A DNA stretch of 64,000 nucleotides from Umezawaea sp036375055. Lineage in GTDB: Bacteria > Actinomycetota > Actinomycetes > Mycobacteriales > Pseudonocardiaceae. Both the position numbers and the translations under genes were made by a program. The DNA is taken from assembly GCF_036375055.1 (NCBI RefSeq), contig NZ_DASUSQ010000136.1, forward strand, positions 22,067-86,066, written 5' to 3'. A model generated the notes under the pieces. The model had not been told where the DNA came from and did no database searches. It saw nothing but the letters and a program-made list of their open reading frames with translations. This document shows positions 15,595 to 23,057 of the stretch, in pieces (position 1 is the first letter of the stretch; every line of letters begins with the position of its first letter).

Positions 15595-16434
15595 GTGCAG
15601 GAGCAGCTCGGGTTCGATTTCGGAAGCTTGCCGCGCAAGCTCGTTCGGGTGACGCCGTCGAAGCTGGCCAACTGGGCGGACTGCCCACGCCGGTACCGCA
15701 TGGCGTACCTGGACAGGCCCACGCCACCGCGCGGCGGAGCGTGGGCGCACAACACGTTGGGCGCGGTGGTGCACAACGCGTTGAAGGCCCTGTTCGACCT
15801 GCCCGCCGCCAAGCGCACCCCGGACCAGGCCGTGGCGCTGGTGCACCGGCAGTGGAAGGACGACGGCTTCCGCGACGCCCAGCAGGCGGCGGTCTACCGC
15901 GAGCGCGCGGACGGCTGGGTGCGCGACTACGTGAGCGAGCTGGACACGACCATCGAGCCCGTCGGGATCGAGCGCTGGGTCTCCACCTCGACGTCGAAGA
16001 TCGTCGCCGAGGGCCGGGTGGACCGCATCGACCTGCGCGACGGCGAACTCGTCATCGTCGACTACAAGACCGGTAGGCACGCGTTGACGGTCGACGACGC
16101 CCGTGGTTCGTTGGCCTTGGCGCTCTACGCGCTCGCCGCGCGGCGGACGCTCCGCAAGCCCTGCCACCGCGTCGAACTGCACCACCTGCCGACCGGGACC
16201 GTCTCGGCGTGGGACCACACCGACGAGAGCCTGGGCAGGCACGTGTCGCGGGCGGAGGAAGCCGCTGACGAGCTGAGCCTGGCAGCCGATACCTTGGCCG
16301 CCGGCGGAGACCCGGAAATCCTGTTCCCGCCGCGCACCGGCAGGCAGTGCACCTGGTGCGACTTCCGGCGCAGCTGCCCGGAAGGCCAGCAGGCCGCACC
16401 CTCGCTGGACCCGTGGGCCATGCTCGCACCCTGA
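15595..16434 (+). CDS. RecB-family single-domain PD-(D/E)XK exonuclease with probable Fe-S cluster
   Basis: 279 aa. The nuclease core shows H in GAVVHNAL near residue 64, GRVDRIDL with its metal-binding Asp near residue 141, and the catalytic VDYKTG near residue 156. Four cysteines (Cys30 in DCPRRY; Cys252, Cys255 and Cys261 in CTWCDFRRSC) have the spacing of the 4Fe-4S clusters that staple the nuclease domains of AddB, Cas4 and Dna2. No helicase motifs are present. GTG 15595 is preferred since upstream residues overlap the divergent gene. Its cellular role is unproven; DNA end processing is likely. AdnA/AdnB in this window carry related nuclease domains. Confidence 0.88.
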   Translation: MQEQLGFDFGSLPRKLVRVTPSKLANWADCPRRYRMAYLDRPTPPRGGAWAHNTLGAVVHNALKALFDLPAAKRTPDQAVALVHRQWKDDGFRDAQQAAVYRERADGWVRDYVSELDTTIEPVGIERWVSTSTSKIVAEGRVDRIDLRDGELVIVDYKTGRHALTVDDARGSLALALYALAARRTLRKPCHRVELHHLPTGTVSAWDHTDESLGRHVSRAEEAADELSLAADTLAAGGDPEILFPPRTGRQCTWCDFRRSCPEGQQAAPSLDPWAMLAP

Positions 16435-16443
16435 GGAGGCTTC

Positions 16444-16776
16444 ATGAGCGAACCGATCACGGTTGAACTCCACACACCCGAAGCGAGACCGCGCCGCGAA
16501 CGACTCGTCGCGCGCGCCTGGCGCGGCATCAGCGGGGCGTTCGCGGTGGGTCTGGTGCTGCTGGCCGTGGCGACGGTGGCGGTGCAGTGGTACGCGGGAG
16601 GCCGAAACCTGCCGGGCCTCGGGTGGGGAGTGGTGATCGGCCACTGGGTGGTGGCGGCACTGGCCGTCGTCTGCCAGATCTTCGCGGACAGACGCCGAGG
16701 CTGGACAGCGGCCCTGTTCTCACTCGGAGTGCTGCTGGTGGGCTTCACGGGCTTGTGGATCTACTGGTGGGCCTGA
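16444..16776 (+). CDS. Small three-helix membrane protein, unknown
   Basis: 110 aa, 9 bp after the RecB-like stop with GAGGAGG-like sequence in between, so it is co-transcribed. An arginine-rich cytoplasmic N-terminus (residues 1-28) is followed by hydrophobic segments at about 30-50, 60-80 and 90-109. No family recognised. It is the last gene before the repeat-filled spacer. Confidence 0.75.
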   Translation: MSEPITVELHTPEARPRRERLVARAWRGISGAFAVGLVLLAVATVAVQWYAGGRNLPGLGWGVVIGHWVVAALAVVCQIFADRRRGWTAALFSLGVLLVGFTGLWIYWWA

Positions 16777-16920
16777 GGCCTCACCGACCGCAGTCGCTGC
16801 CGGCGCATGACCAGAGGGGCCAACGGGACCGGCACACCCGAGGCGAGGGCGAAGCCCGACCCGCAGCCCGACACCGCACAGGCGTGGACCACCAGGGCGG
16901 GACTCCCACCGAGCCCACGA
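16777..16920. other. Spacer preceding the 30-bp repeat array
   Basis: 144 bp after the small membrane gene. It has no gene, but contains degenerate echoes of the array that follows (GGGCCAACGGGACCGG near 16819 and GGCGGGACTC near 16896, the latter recurring near 16955). It is probably a decayed part of the same repeat region. Confidence 0.4.
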
Positions 16921-17160
16921 CGAGGCACGGCAACGGAGCCGAGGCACCTTCACGGCGGGACTCTCAACCCGCCCAAACCCGAAGCACGGCAACGCAACTG
17001 GGCCACCTCCAGTCACGGCGACGAAGCCGAGCGACCTTCAGCCCGGCAATGGAGCCGAGGCACCTCCAAACACGGCAACGCAACTGGGCCACCTTTTCAA
17101 GCTCGGCGACGGAGCCGAGGCACCTCCAAACACGACAACGCAACCGGGCCACCTTTTCAA
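16921..17160. repeat. 30/60-bp imperfect tandem repeat array in a convergent spacer
   Basis: About eight 30-bp units alternate between two types, one containing GGAGCCGAGGCACCT and one containing CAACTGGGCCACCTT, making a 60-bp higher-order period. Copies 17041-17100 and 17101-17160 match at 55 of 60 positions. Copies to the left are more degenerate and are broken at about 16956-16983. Because 30 is divisible by three, open frames with 10-residue repeats run through on both strands, but none has a start signal. Units abut with no unique spacers, and there are no cas genes, so this is not CRISPR. Confidence 0.85.
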
Positions 17161-17244
17161 GGCATCCCCTGCCAACCAGCCCCACCACCCAACCCGGAGC
17201 CTCAAACCTCCCACCCTCCACCGCCCCGGTCGACAAGCGACCTC

Positions 17245-17301
17245 ACGGTTTCCGGAGTTTGTCAAGGCATCTTTCCCGCCTTGACAAACTCCGGAAACCG
17301 T
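17245..17301. terminator. 24-bp perfect inverted repeat, probable bidirectional terminator
   Basis: Arms 17245-17268 and 17278-17301 are exact reverse complements over 24 bp, separated by the 9-nt loop ATCTTTCCC. The left arm runs from ACGGTTTCCGG to GTCAAGGC. It lies between genes converging from 16776 and 17436. The stem is much longer than a terminator needs. The right arm begins GCCTTGACAAA, which also looks like a -35 element. Confidence 0.75.
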
Positions 17302-17348
17302 ACGAGACAATCGCGCGAGCGGGGTGGTGGAAGGGAACGACCCAGACC

Positions 17349-17394
17349 CCCTCGATCGAACTTGCCAACAGAAGCGGCGGCCTGCCCGATCAAC
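17349..17394. repeat. Dispersed 46-bp repeat, copy A
   Basis: Matches 22902-22947 at 38 of 46 positions (83%), sharing CCCTCGATCG at the left and GGCCTGCCCGATCAAC at the right. Both copies lie just beyond the 3' end of a minus-strand gene in a repeat-rich convergent spacer. Confidence 0.7.
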
Positions 17395-17404
17395 TCCCAC
17401 CTAC

Positions 17405-17438
17405 CGTCGCGAACCACGTCACGTCGCGAACCACGTCA
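17405..17438. repeat. 17-bp tandem duplication covering a stop codon
   Basis: CGTCGCGAACCACGTCA is present twice head-to-tail (17405-17421 and 17422-17438). The second copy supplies the TGA stop (17436-17438, minus strand) of the hydrolase gene. Confidence 0.85.
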
Positions 17439-18311
17439 CGACGTGAGCCACGCACGCCAGGTGGGCAGCAGGGTGGTCAGCAGGGCTTCCGGCGTTTCCG
17501 TGTTCGGTGAGTGGATCGCCCCCGGTAGTACCGCGAAGTCCGCGTCCAGGCGTTCTGCCATGTCTCGTTGGCCCGCCGGTGACCAGGCATCGTCCGCCTC
17601 CCCGCACACGACCAGGCAGGGGACCTGCGCCGTGCGCAGGGTGCGGGCCAGTTTCGCCACCAGGTCCGGCTCCGTGCGGATCGCCGCCCCCATGCCCAGC
17701 AGACTCTGCGGAGCCGATTTCAGGAAGCGGTCTCGCAGGAGCGCACGGAGCCGCTCCGGCGGGTTCTGCCATTTCGGGCTTCGCGAGGAACTCTGCTCCG
17801 CGATCTTCTGCGCCGCTTCCACGCCCAATTCCCGCATGATGATCTCGCTGTGGTCCAGGGCGGTTCGGCGTTCACCCGAGGGGAGTTCACCGGCACCGGA
17901 GGACATCAGGGTCAGACCGGCGATCGGGGCGCCCGCGAACACCGCGCCGCGTGCCACCAGTCCGCCGAAGGAATGACCGAGCAGGAGGACCCGACGGCCC
18001 TCGGCCGCCAGTTTCGCCGCCAGTTCCGCCAGTGCTTCTCCCAGCACCGACGGCCGGTAGTCGGCTTCCGCCGTCGGGCCCGCTGATTCGTACTGGCCCG
18101 GCAGGTCGATCGCCACGACGTCCAGACCGGAGTCCGACAGCGGGTCGACCAGCGGGGCGAAGTCCTCCTTGGAACCGGTGAAGCCCGGTACGAGCAGGGC
18201 CGTGGCACCCAGGTCGGTGCCTACCGGGGTGGCGCGCAAGGCCGCCACCGGACCGTAGCGGCCCGGCAGGTCGACCCTGCTGGCGCGGTGGGGGCTGATC
18301 TGCGAGTACAC
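17436..18311 (-). CDS. Alpha/beta-hydrolase
   Basis: 291 aa from GTG 18311. The nucleophile elbow GHSFGG (catalytic Ser) is near residue 113, an acidic residue follows in CGEADDAWSP, and the His is in PGAIHSPNTE near the end: a complete Ser-Asp-His triad. The oxyanion strand LLVPGFTGS precedes it. There is no signal peptide, so it is cytosolic. It lies 51 bp downstream of the PQQ-like gene on the same strand. Substrate unknown; esterase, lactonase or haloperoxidase-like activities are all possible in this fold. The stop codon lies in a 17-bp tandem duplication. Confidence 0.87.
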   Translation of the reverse strand: MYSQISPHRASRVDLPGRYGPVAALRATPVGTDLGATALLVPGFTGSKEDFAPLVDPLSDSGLDVVAIDLPGQYESAGPTAEADYRPSVLGEALAELAAKLAAEGRRVLLLGHSFGGLVARGAVFAGAPIAGLTLMSSGAGELPSGERRTALDHSEIIMRELGVEAAQKIAEQSSSRSPKWQNPPERLRALLRDRFLKSAPQSLLGMGAAIRTEPDLVAKLARTLRTAQVPCLVVCGEADDAWSPAGQRDMAERLDADFAVLPGAIHSPNTETPEALLTTLLPTWRAWLTS

Positions 18312-18361
18312 GGCTTCAGTCTGCCGCAACGGGGCTGGTTCGGTCTGGTGAACCGCGACCG

Positions 18362-19738
18362 TCAGCGCAGGGCCACCAGGGTGCCGCCGCGTTGCTCCAG
18401 GACCACCGGGCCGATCGTGCTGGACTGGATGCTGCCCTCGTAGCCCTTGCGGTTCACCGGGACCGTGCCGATCTCGGTGCCGGTCAGCTGGTCGAGCACC
18501 TTGAGGCCGTCCTCGACGGGGATCAGGACCTGGCCCGCCAGGGTGCTGCCCGCGCCGATCGTGTCCTGCGCGGTCCACTTCGGACCGAGGTCTTCCAGCG
18601 ACAGGGCGATCGTGCGGGACCCGGTGAACCAGTAGACGTTCGCCGTGCTGACGGTGATCGGCACGACGCCGCCGGGCGCGTCGCCCGCGAGGTCGGATTC
18701 GGGCAGGTCCAGCGGGTACTCGTTGACCAGGCCGCCGGTGTCGGCGTCGAACACGGACAGCTTGGCGGGGGTGCCGGGCGTGGCGACGGCGACGCGGTTG
18801 GTCGTCACGGCGACGACGCGGGCGCCCTTGGTGCCGAGCACGACGCTGCTGATGACCTCGGGGGAGTCCGACTTCTCCGGGTTGGGCTTCAGCACGGTGA
18901 GGCGGTCCGACGGGTCGTTCGCGTAGCAGCGCTCGATCATCGCGATCTTGCCGGTCGTGACGGCGAAGGAGCTGTACTCGCAGCCGGTGCGGGGCTGCTT
19001 GTTCGGGTTCACGATGGCCCGCAGCTTGCCGTACTCCAGGGAGCGGACCAGGTCGTCCTTGCGGTAGACCTCGACGTACTCCTTGCCGGTGGTCAGGACG
19101 TGCGAGCCCTCGGTGAGCAGGCGCGAACCCAGCTCGGCGTCACCGTTGCGCTGGGGGCCGCGAGCGCCGCTCACGGGGTCCAGCGAGGTGATCTCGGAGC
19201 AGCCGGTGCCCTTGCTGTAGGACACCAGCGCCTTGTCCCAGGCCGCGGTGATCGTGCACAGCGGCAGGTCGCGGCGGTAGCGCCAGCGGACGTCGCCGCT
19301 CAGCGGGTCGCGGCCGACGACCTCGCCACCGTCGCCGGTCACGACGACGCTGCCGATCCACGTCGGCGCCTGGGTGCCGCCGCTGGGCGCCCGCCAGATC
19401 TCGGCGAGCGACGGCGGCAGCTTGTCGGCCACCGGCAGTTCGGGCGCGGGCGCGGAGGTCGTCTCGGACGTCGTCGCCCGCGCGTCGCTGAACAGGTACA
19501 CGAGCGACCCCGTCACCAGGACGACCACCGCCAGCAGCGCGGCGGCGATGAAGTCCCCGCGCGTGCGGAACGACCGCTCGGGCAGGTCCGGAGGGGGCTC
19601 CGGGGTGTCCGCCGAGGGCGCGACCAGCACGTCCTCGGGCGGAGGTGTAGCCCCGTTCGACTCGGGAGCCAGGAGTGCGGAATCCTCGACCTGCTCCGAC
19701 TGTCCCACTGCCTGGCTCCCGATCGTTCGTTCGTGCAC
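18362..19738 (-). CDS. Membrane-anchored PQQ-like beta-propeller protein (Rv3212-like)
   Basis: 458 aa. Residues 1-60 are acidic and disordered, one transmembrane helix follows at about 63-86 (IAAALLAVVVLVTGSLVYLF), and the remainder (about 115-458) consists of repeated beta-strand blades (GRDPLSGDVRWRY, VFDADTGGLVNEY, VLDQLTGTEIGTV) typical of PQQ-like WD propellers, exposed outside the membrane. Cysteines in paired positions suggest disulfides. It directly follows the RhlE helicase gene (15-bp gap), as Rv3212 follows rhlE in mycobacteria. Probably a scaffold in envelope assembly; no enzyme activity is visible. Confidence 0.82.
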   Translation of the reverse strand: MHERTIGSQAVGQSEQVEDSALLAPESNGATPPPEDVLVAPSADTPEPPPDLPERSFRTRGDFIAAALLAVVVLVTGSLVYLFSDARATTSETTSAPAPELPVADKLPPSLAEIWRAPSGGTQAPTWIGSVVVTGDGGEVVGRDPLSGDVRWRYRRDLPLCTITAAWDKALVSYSKGTGCSEITSLDPVSGARGPQRNGDAELGSRLLTEGSHVLTTGKEYVEVYRKDDLVRSLEYGKLRAIVNPNKQPRTGCEYSSFAVTTGKIAMIERCYANDPSDRLTVLKPNPEKSDSPEVISSVVLGTKGARVVAVTTNRVAVATPGTPAKLSVFDADTGGLVNEYPLDLPESDLAGDAPGGVVPITVSTANVYWFTGSRTIALSLEDLGPKWTAQDTIGAGSTLAGQVLIPVEDGLKVLDQLTGTEIGTVPVNRKGYEGSIQSSTIGPVVLEQRGGTLVALR

Positions 19739-19753
19739 CGCTCGCGTCAGGTG

Positions 19754-21478
19754 TCAGTCTGCCGAGGACACGGCGTCGTTCGCAGCCGCCTCCGGGTTTC
19801 CGCCCGACTCGCCGCCCGCGCGCCGCCGCCTGCGGCGCCTCGCGGGACGCTCGCCGTTCTCGCCCGGCGCGCTCTCCGCCACTGCCTCGGGGGCCTGAGC
19901 TGCGGTTTCGCCCGTGACCGGTGCGCCGCCGCGGCTGCGCCGCCTGCGGGGACGGCGCTGGCCGTCCTCCTCACCCGGTTCGGCGGTCTTCGTCGCGGGG
20001 GTGCTCGACGTGCTCGCCTGCTGCTCGGTGCCCGCGGACGAACCGCCGGAGCGCGTCGTGCGGCTGCGGCTCCGCTTGCGCGCGCCGCCCTTCTTGTCGC
20101 CCTTGAGGTCTTCCTCGGGCTCCGAGTCCAGACCGGTGCGGGTCCGCTGGCCCAGCGGCAGCCTGCCCGTCGAACTCGGCGGGATGTCCAGGTCCGTGAA
20201 CAGGTGGTCCGACGTCGAGTACGTCTCCACCGGCTCCGGCTTGCCGAGGTTCAGCGCGTCGCTGATCGACTTCCAGCGCGGCTCCTCGTCCCAGTCGACG
20301 AACGTGACCGCGACGCCCGTGCGGCCCGCGCGACCCGTGCGGCCGATGCGGTGCACGTAGGTCTTCTCGTCCTCGGGGCACTGGTAGTTGACGACGTGCG
20401 TCACGCCCGCCACGTCGATGCCGCGCGCGGCGACGTCCGTCGCGACCAGCACGTCCACCTTGCCCGCGCGGAACGCGCGCAGCGCCTGCTCACGGGCGCC
20501 CTGACCGAGGTCGCCGTGCACCGCCGCCGCGGCGAAACCGCGCTCGGCGAGGTCGTCGGAGATCTTCTGCGCGGTCCGCTTGGTGCGCGTGAAGATCATC
20601 GAGAGGCCGCGGTCCTTCGCCTGGAGCAGGCGGGCCAGCAGCTCCACCTTGTCCAGCGCGTGCGCGCGGTAGACGAACTGCTCCGTGCGCTCGTGGATCG
20701 CGCTGGCGTCGTTCTCCTCGGCCCTGATGTGCGTGGGCTGGGTGAGGAACGTGCGCGCGAGCGTGATGATCGGGCCCGGCATGGTCGCCGAGAACAGCAT
20801 CGTCTGGCGCTCGTCCGGGACCATGCGCAGCACGCGCTCGATGTCGGGCAGGAAGCCCAGGTCGAGCATCTCGTCCGCCTCGTCCAGGACGAGGTTGCGG
20901 ACCTTCCCGAGCACCAGGTGGCGCTGCTCGGCCAGGTCGAGCAGGCGGCCGGGCGTGCCGACGACCACGTCGACGCCCTTGCGCAGCGCCGCGATCTGGG
21001 GCTCGTAGGGACGGCCGCCGTAGATCGCCAGGACGGTGATGTCGAGGTACTTCGCGGCTTCGGTCAGGTCGCGGGTGACCTGGAGGCACAGCTCGCGGGT
21101 CGGGACCACCACGAGCGCCTGGGGCGTGCCGTCGCCGGGGGAGACGATGCGCTGGAGCAGCGGGATGCCGAAGCCCAGCGTCTTGCCGGTGCCCGTGCGG
21201 GCCTGGCCGATGACGTCGTCACCCGCCAGCGCGAGCGGGAGGGTCAGCTCCTGGATCGCGAACGTGCGTTCGATGCCCGCCTCGCCGAGCGCGCGCACGA
21301 TCTCCTCGCGCACCCCCAGCTCGGCGAACGTCGGGGCGGTGTTCTCGACGGGCGCGTTGGCCATCAGCGGCTGCGAGGTGTCCTCGTCGGGGACACCGGC
21401 CTCGCTGTGCTCCAGTGCCACCGGGTCGAGATTGGTCAGGTCTTCATCGCTAGCGGTCAGGGTGATCGCCTCTCTCAT
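19754..21478 (-). CDS. rhlE: DEAD-box RNA helicase, RhlE type
   Basis: 574 aa from ATG 21478. Motifs in order: FAIQELTLP (Q motif), ARTGTGKT (Walker A, near residue 91), PTRELC, TPGRLLD, DEAD in VLDEADEMLD (near residue 198), SAT, and the C-terminal RecA-domain motifs VATDVAARGIDVAG and HRIGRTGRAG. The last 150 residues are basic, low-complexity and Arg/Lys-rich (KKGGARKRSRSR, RRPRRRRSRGG, ARRRRRRR), an RNA-binding tail common in actinobacterial RhlE. It unwinds structured RNA in ribosome assembly or cold/RNA decay functions. First gene of a minus-strand unit with the PQQ-like protein. Confidence 0.93.
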   Translation of the reverse strand: MREAITLTASDEDLTNLDPVALEHSEAGVPDEDTSQPLMANAPVENTAPTFAELGVREEIVRALGEAGIERTFAIQELTLPLALAGDDVIGQARTGTGKTLGFGIPLLQRIVSPGDGTPQALVVVPTRELCLQVTRDLTEAAKYLDITVLAIYGGRPYEPQIAALRKGVDVVVGTPGRLLDLAEQRHLVLGKVRNLVLDEADEMLDLGFLPDIERVLRMVPDERQTMLFSATMPGPIITLARTFLTQPTHIRAEENDASAIHERTEQFVYRAHALDKVELLARLLQAKDRGLSMIFTRTKRTAQKISDDLAERGFAAAAVHGDLGQGAREQALRAFRAGKVDVLVATDVAARGIDVAGVTHVVNYQCPEDEKTYVHRIGRTGRAGRTGVAVTFVDWDEEPRWKSISDALNLGKPEPVETYSTSDHLFTDLDIPPSSTGRLPLGQRTRTGLDSEPEEDLKGDKKGGARKRSRSRTTRSGGSSAGTEQQASTSSTPATKTAEPGEEDGQRRPRRRRSRGGAPVTGETAAQAPEAVAESAPGENGERPARRRRRRRAGGESGGNPEAAANDAVSSAD

Positions 21479-21802
21479 ACCAGCGCGCACGGGCCCTGGA
21501 CGGGCCTCTCGACCGCACCACCGCCAGCGGGCCGGATCGGGAGTGGCCGGGCGTGGAGCGGGAGGGCCAGCGAGGTTTGTGCGCGCACCCTCACGTGGCG
21601 GCACCATGCCGCCGTGATCTGCAACCGCGGCTCCTCCACTGCCGCGAGCCCGTCGGCAGGCATGCCGACCTGGGCCGCGCAGCGTCGACCGCCGGGCGTC
21701 AAAGAGCGAGTCTACCCGCCGGGCACGTCGTTCGGGGTTTCCACGCGACTTCGACCACCGACCGAGACCTGCCGGTCACCGCCGCGCAACACCGCGCCCG
21801 AC
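21479..21802. other. Divergent promoter region between rhlE and the ferritin-like gene
   Basis: About 324 bp without a supported gene. It should carry the rhlE promoter toward the left and the ferritin-like promoter at its right end. A small hairpin (GTCGGC ... GCCGAC) occurs near 21652-21669. Nothing else was recognised. Confidence 0.5.
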
Positions 21803-21808
21803 TAGGCT
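21803..21808 (+). promoter_or_regulatory. Candidate -10 element for a leaderless transcript
   Basis: TAGGCT, an actinobacterial -10 type hexamer, ends 7 bp before the ATG of the ferritin-like gene, which has no Shine-Dalgarno sequence. Transcription would begin at or next to the A of the ATG. Confidence 0.45.
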
Positions 21809-21815
21809 CGGACCC

Positions 21816-22493
21816 ATGAGCGAGGCGGAGACGGCCGGGGTCGTCGAGGGCGGAAGCGTTGAGGAAGGTGTCGTCGACCTGCTCGGCGCGCTCGCGTACG
21901 GCGAGCTGTCGGCGTTCGACCGGCTGGCGGAAGATGCCCGCACAGCACCGACTCTGGCGGGCAGGGCCGACCTCTCGGCGATGGCGGCGGCCGAGATCGG
22001 CCACTACGCGCAGCTGGAGCGCTACCTCGCCGAGCGCGGTGTGGTGATCGAGGACGTGATGCGCCCGTTCGTCGCCGGCTTCGACAACTTCCACGCGTCC
22101 ACGGCCCCCCGGTCGTGGCACGAGTCACTGGTCAAGGCCTACGTCGGCGACGGTCTGGCCGCCGATTTCTACCGCGAGATCGCCGAGTGGCTCGACGAGG
22201 GCACCAAGGCGCTGGTGCTCGCCGTGCTCGACGACACGGGCCACTCCGCGTTCGCCGAGCGCGAAGTCCGCGCCGCCTGCGCGGCCGACCCGAAGCTGAA
22301 GGACCGGCTCACGCTCTGGGGCCGCAGGCTGCTCGGAGAGGCGTTGACGCAGGCCCAGTACGTGGTGGCCGAACGCGACGGGCTCGCCGAGCTGATCATC
22401 CGAGGATCGGGCGACCTCGCGGGCATCGCCGGCCTGTTCCGGCGGCTCCAGCAGAGCCACACGCGGCGCATGGGGAACCTCGGGCTCGGCTAG
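21816..22493 (+). CDS. Ferritin-like fold protein (Rv3210c-like)
   Basis: 225 aa all-helical protein. Glu-rich helices with spaced E/H residues (SAMAAAEIGHYAQLERYL near residue 50 and DDTGHSAFAEREV near residue 143) suggest a four-helix ferritin-like bundle related to the MiaE-type diiron family, although only part of the classical EX2H pattern can be traced. The gene sits between rhlE (divergent) and the DUF3107 gene, the order also seen in mycobacteria. Reaction unknown; a diiron oxidase or hydroxylase is the best guess. Confidence 0.8.
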   Translation: MSEAETAGVVEGGSVEEGVVDLLGALAYGELSAFDRLAEDARTAPTLAGRADLSAMAAAEIGHYAQLERYLAERGVVIEDVMRPFVAGFDNFHASTAPRSWHESLVKAYVGDGLAADFYREIAEWLDEGTKALVLAVLDDTGHSAFAEREVRAACAADPKLKDRLTLWGRRLLGEALTQAQYVVAERDGLAELIIRGSGDLAGIAGLFRRLQQSHTRRMGNLGLG

Positions 22494-22559
22494 GGTTGAT
22501 GTCGGTCATGGTCGCCGGTTAGCCGGTTGAGCGTCGAATCTTTGTGCACGGAGGTCAGC

Positions 22560-22790
22560 GTGGAGGTCAGGGTCGGCATCGCGGACAGCCCGCGGGAGCT
22601 CGTCGTGTCCAGCGGTCTCACCCCTGACGAGGTTGAGTCGCTGGTCGCCGTCGCGTTCAAGGAGCAGAGCGGCCAGCTCGTGCTGGTGGACCAGAAGGGT
22701 GCCCGGTTCGTGGTGCCCACGACGCGCATCTCCTACGTCGAGATCGGGCCCAGCGACACGCGTCGGGTCGGGTTCGCTTCGGGGGACTAG
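22560..22790 (+). CDS. DUF3107 protein (TB9.4/Rv3208A-like)
   Basis: 76 aa from GTG 22560, with GGAGG 5 nt upstream. It begins VEVRVGIADSPREL and ends RRVGFASGD, matching the short, highly conserved actinobacterial DUF3107 family, an ATP-binding-annotated or T-cell-antigen protein in mycobacteria with unknown physiology. No membrane segment. It lies 66 bp after the ferritin-like gene and is followed at once by a strong terminator, so the pair is probably one transcript. Confidence 0.9.
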   Translation: MEVRVGIADSPRELVVSSGLTPDEVESLVAVAFKEQSGQLVLVDQKGARFVVPTTRISYVEIGPSDTRRVGFASGD

Positions 22791-22800
22791 GCTTTTCCTG

Positions 22801-22834
22801 CACAAGGGATCACCTGATCGGGTGGTCCCTTGTG
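22801..22834 (+). terminator. Strong terminator after the DUF3107 gene
   Basis: A 14-bp stem (22801-22814 with 22821-22834) pairs CACAAGGGATCACC with GGTGGTCCCTTGTG through one T-G wobble, around the 6-nt loop TGATCG. It begins 10 bp after the stop. Confidence 0.88.
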
Positions 22835-22901
22835 GCATTTGTGGGGTGTGTTGCCAGTTGTCCGCCCGTGCCGTTGTGGTGTGGCCGGTTCGGCTCGGGG
22901 T

Positions 22902-22947
22902 CCCTCGATCGGGCTTGCGGGCAGGGGCGGTGGCCTGCCCGATCAAC
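22902..22947. repeat. Dispersed 46-bp repeat, copy B
   Basis: Copy of the sequence at 17349-17394 (38 of 46 identical). This copy contains an internal GGGCAGG/CCTGCCC inverted repeat that copy A lacks. It is followed by a small hairpin AGGGG-CGAAT-CCCCT at 22955-22969. Confidence 0.7.
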
Positions 22948-23014
22948 AAGGGTGAGGGGCGAATCCCCTGGTAAAACCGGTCACGCTTGCGTTGGGCACG
23001 GTCAGGTTGGTTGG

Positions 23015-23035
23015 GGTCCTCACCTTTGGAGGACC
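23015..23035 (-). terminator. Hairpin downstream of the DUF4873 gene
   Basis: GGTCCTC (23015-23021) pairs with GAGGACC (23029-23035), a 7-bp stem and 7-nt loop, 16 bp past the minus-strand stop codon. A plausible terminator for the TetR-DUF4873 unit. Confidence 0.5.
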
Positions 23036-23057
23036 TCTGTCAGTCGTCTGTCAGTCG
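23036..23057. repeat. 11-bp tandem duplication covering a stop codon
   Basis: TCTGTCAGTCG occurs twice head-to-tail (23036-23046, 23047-23057). The right copy contains the TGA stop (23051-23053, minus strand) of the DUF4873 gene, as in the duplication at 17405-17438. Confidence 0.8.

Noticed and set aside
16921..17160. CRISPR-like array
   Set aside because: Units are contiguous and imperfect, no unique spacers separate them, and no cas genes are present.
16807..17976. Plus-strand frames running through the 30-bp repeats into the hydrolase gene region
   Set aside because: Open only because the repeat period is a multiple of three and GC content is high. No ribosome-binding site, no domain, and they overlap a real minus-strand gene.
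18392..21805. A plus-strand open frame of over 1,100 codons opposite the PQQ-like and rhlE genes
   Set aside because: Composition is the Arg/Ala/Val/Asp-rich mirror typical of antisense frames in GC-rich DNA. The minus-strand proteins have clear family motifs, and no start signal precedes the long frame.
22951..22970. tRNA T-arm-like hairpin (AGGGG-CGAAT-CCCCT)
   Set aside because: No anticodon or acceptor stem can be built around it; it is a small intergenic hairpin.
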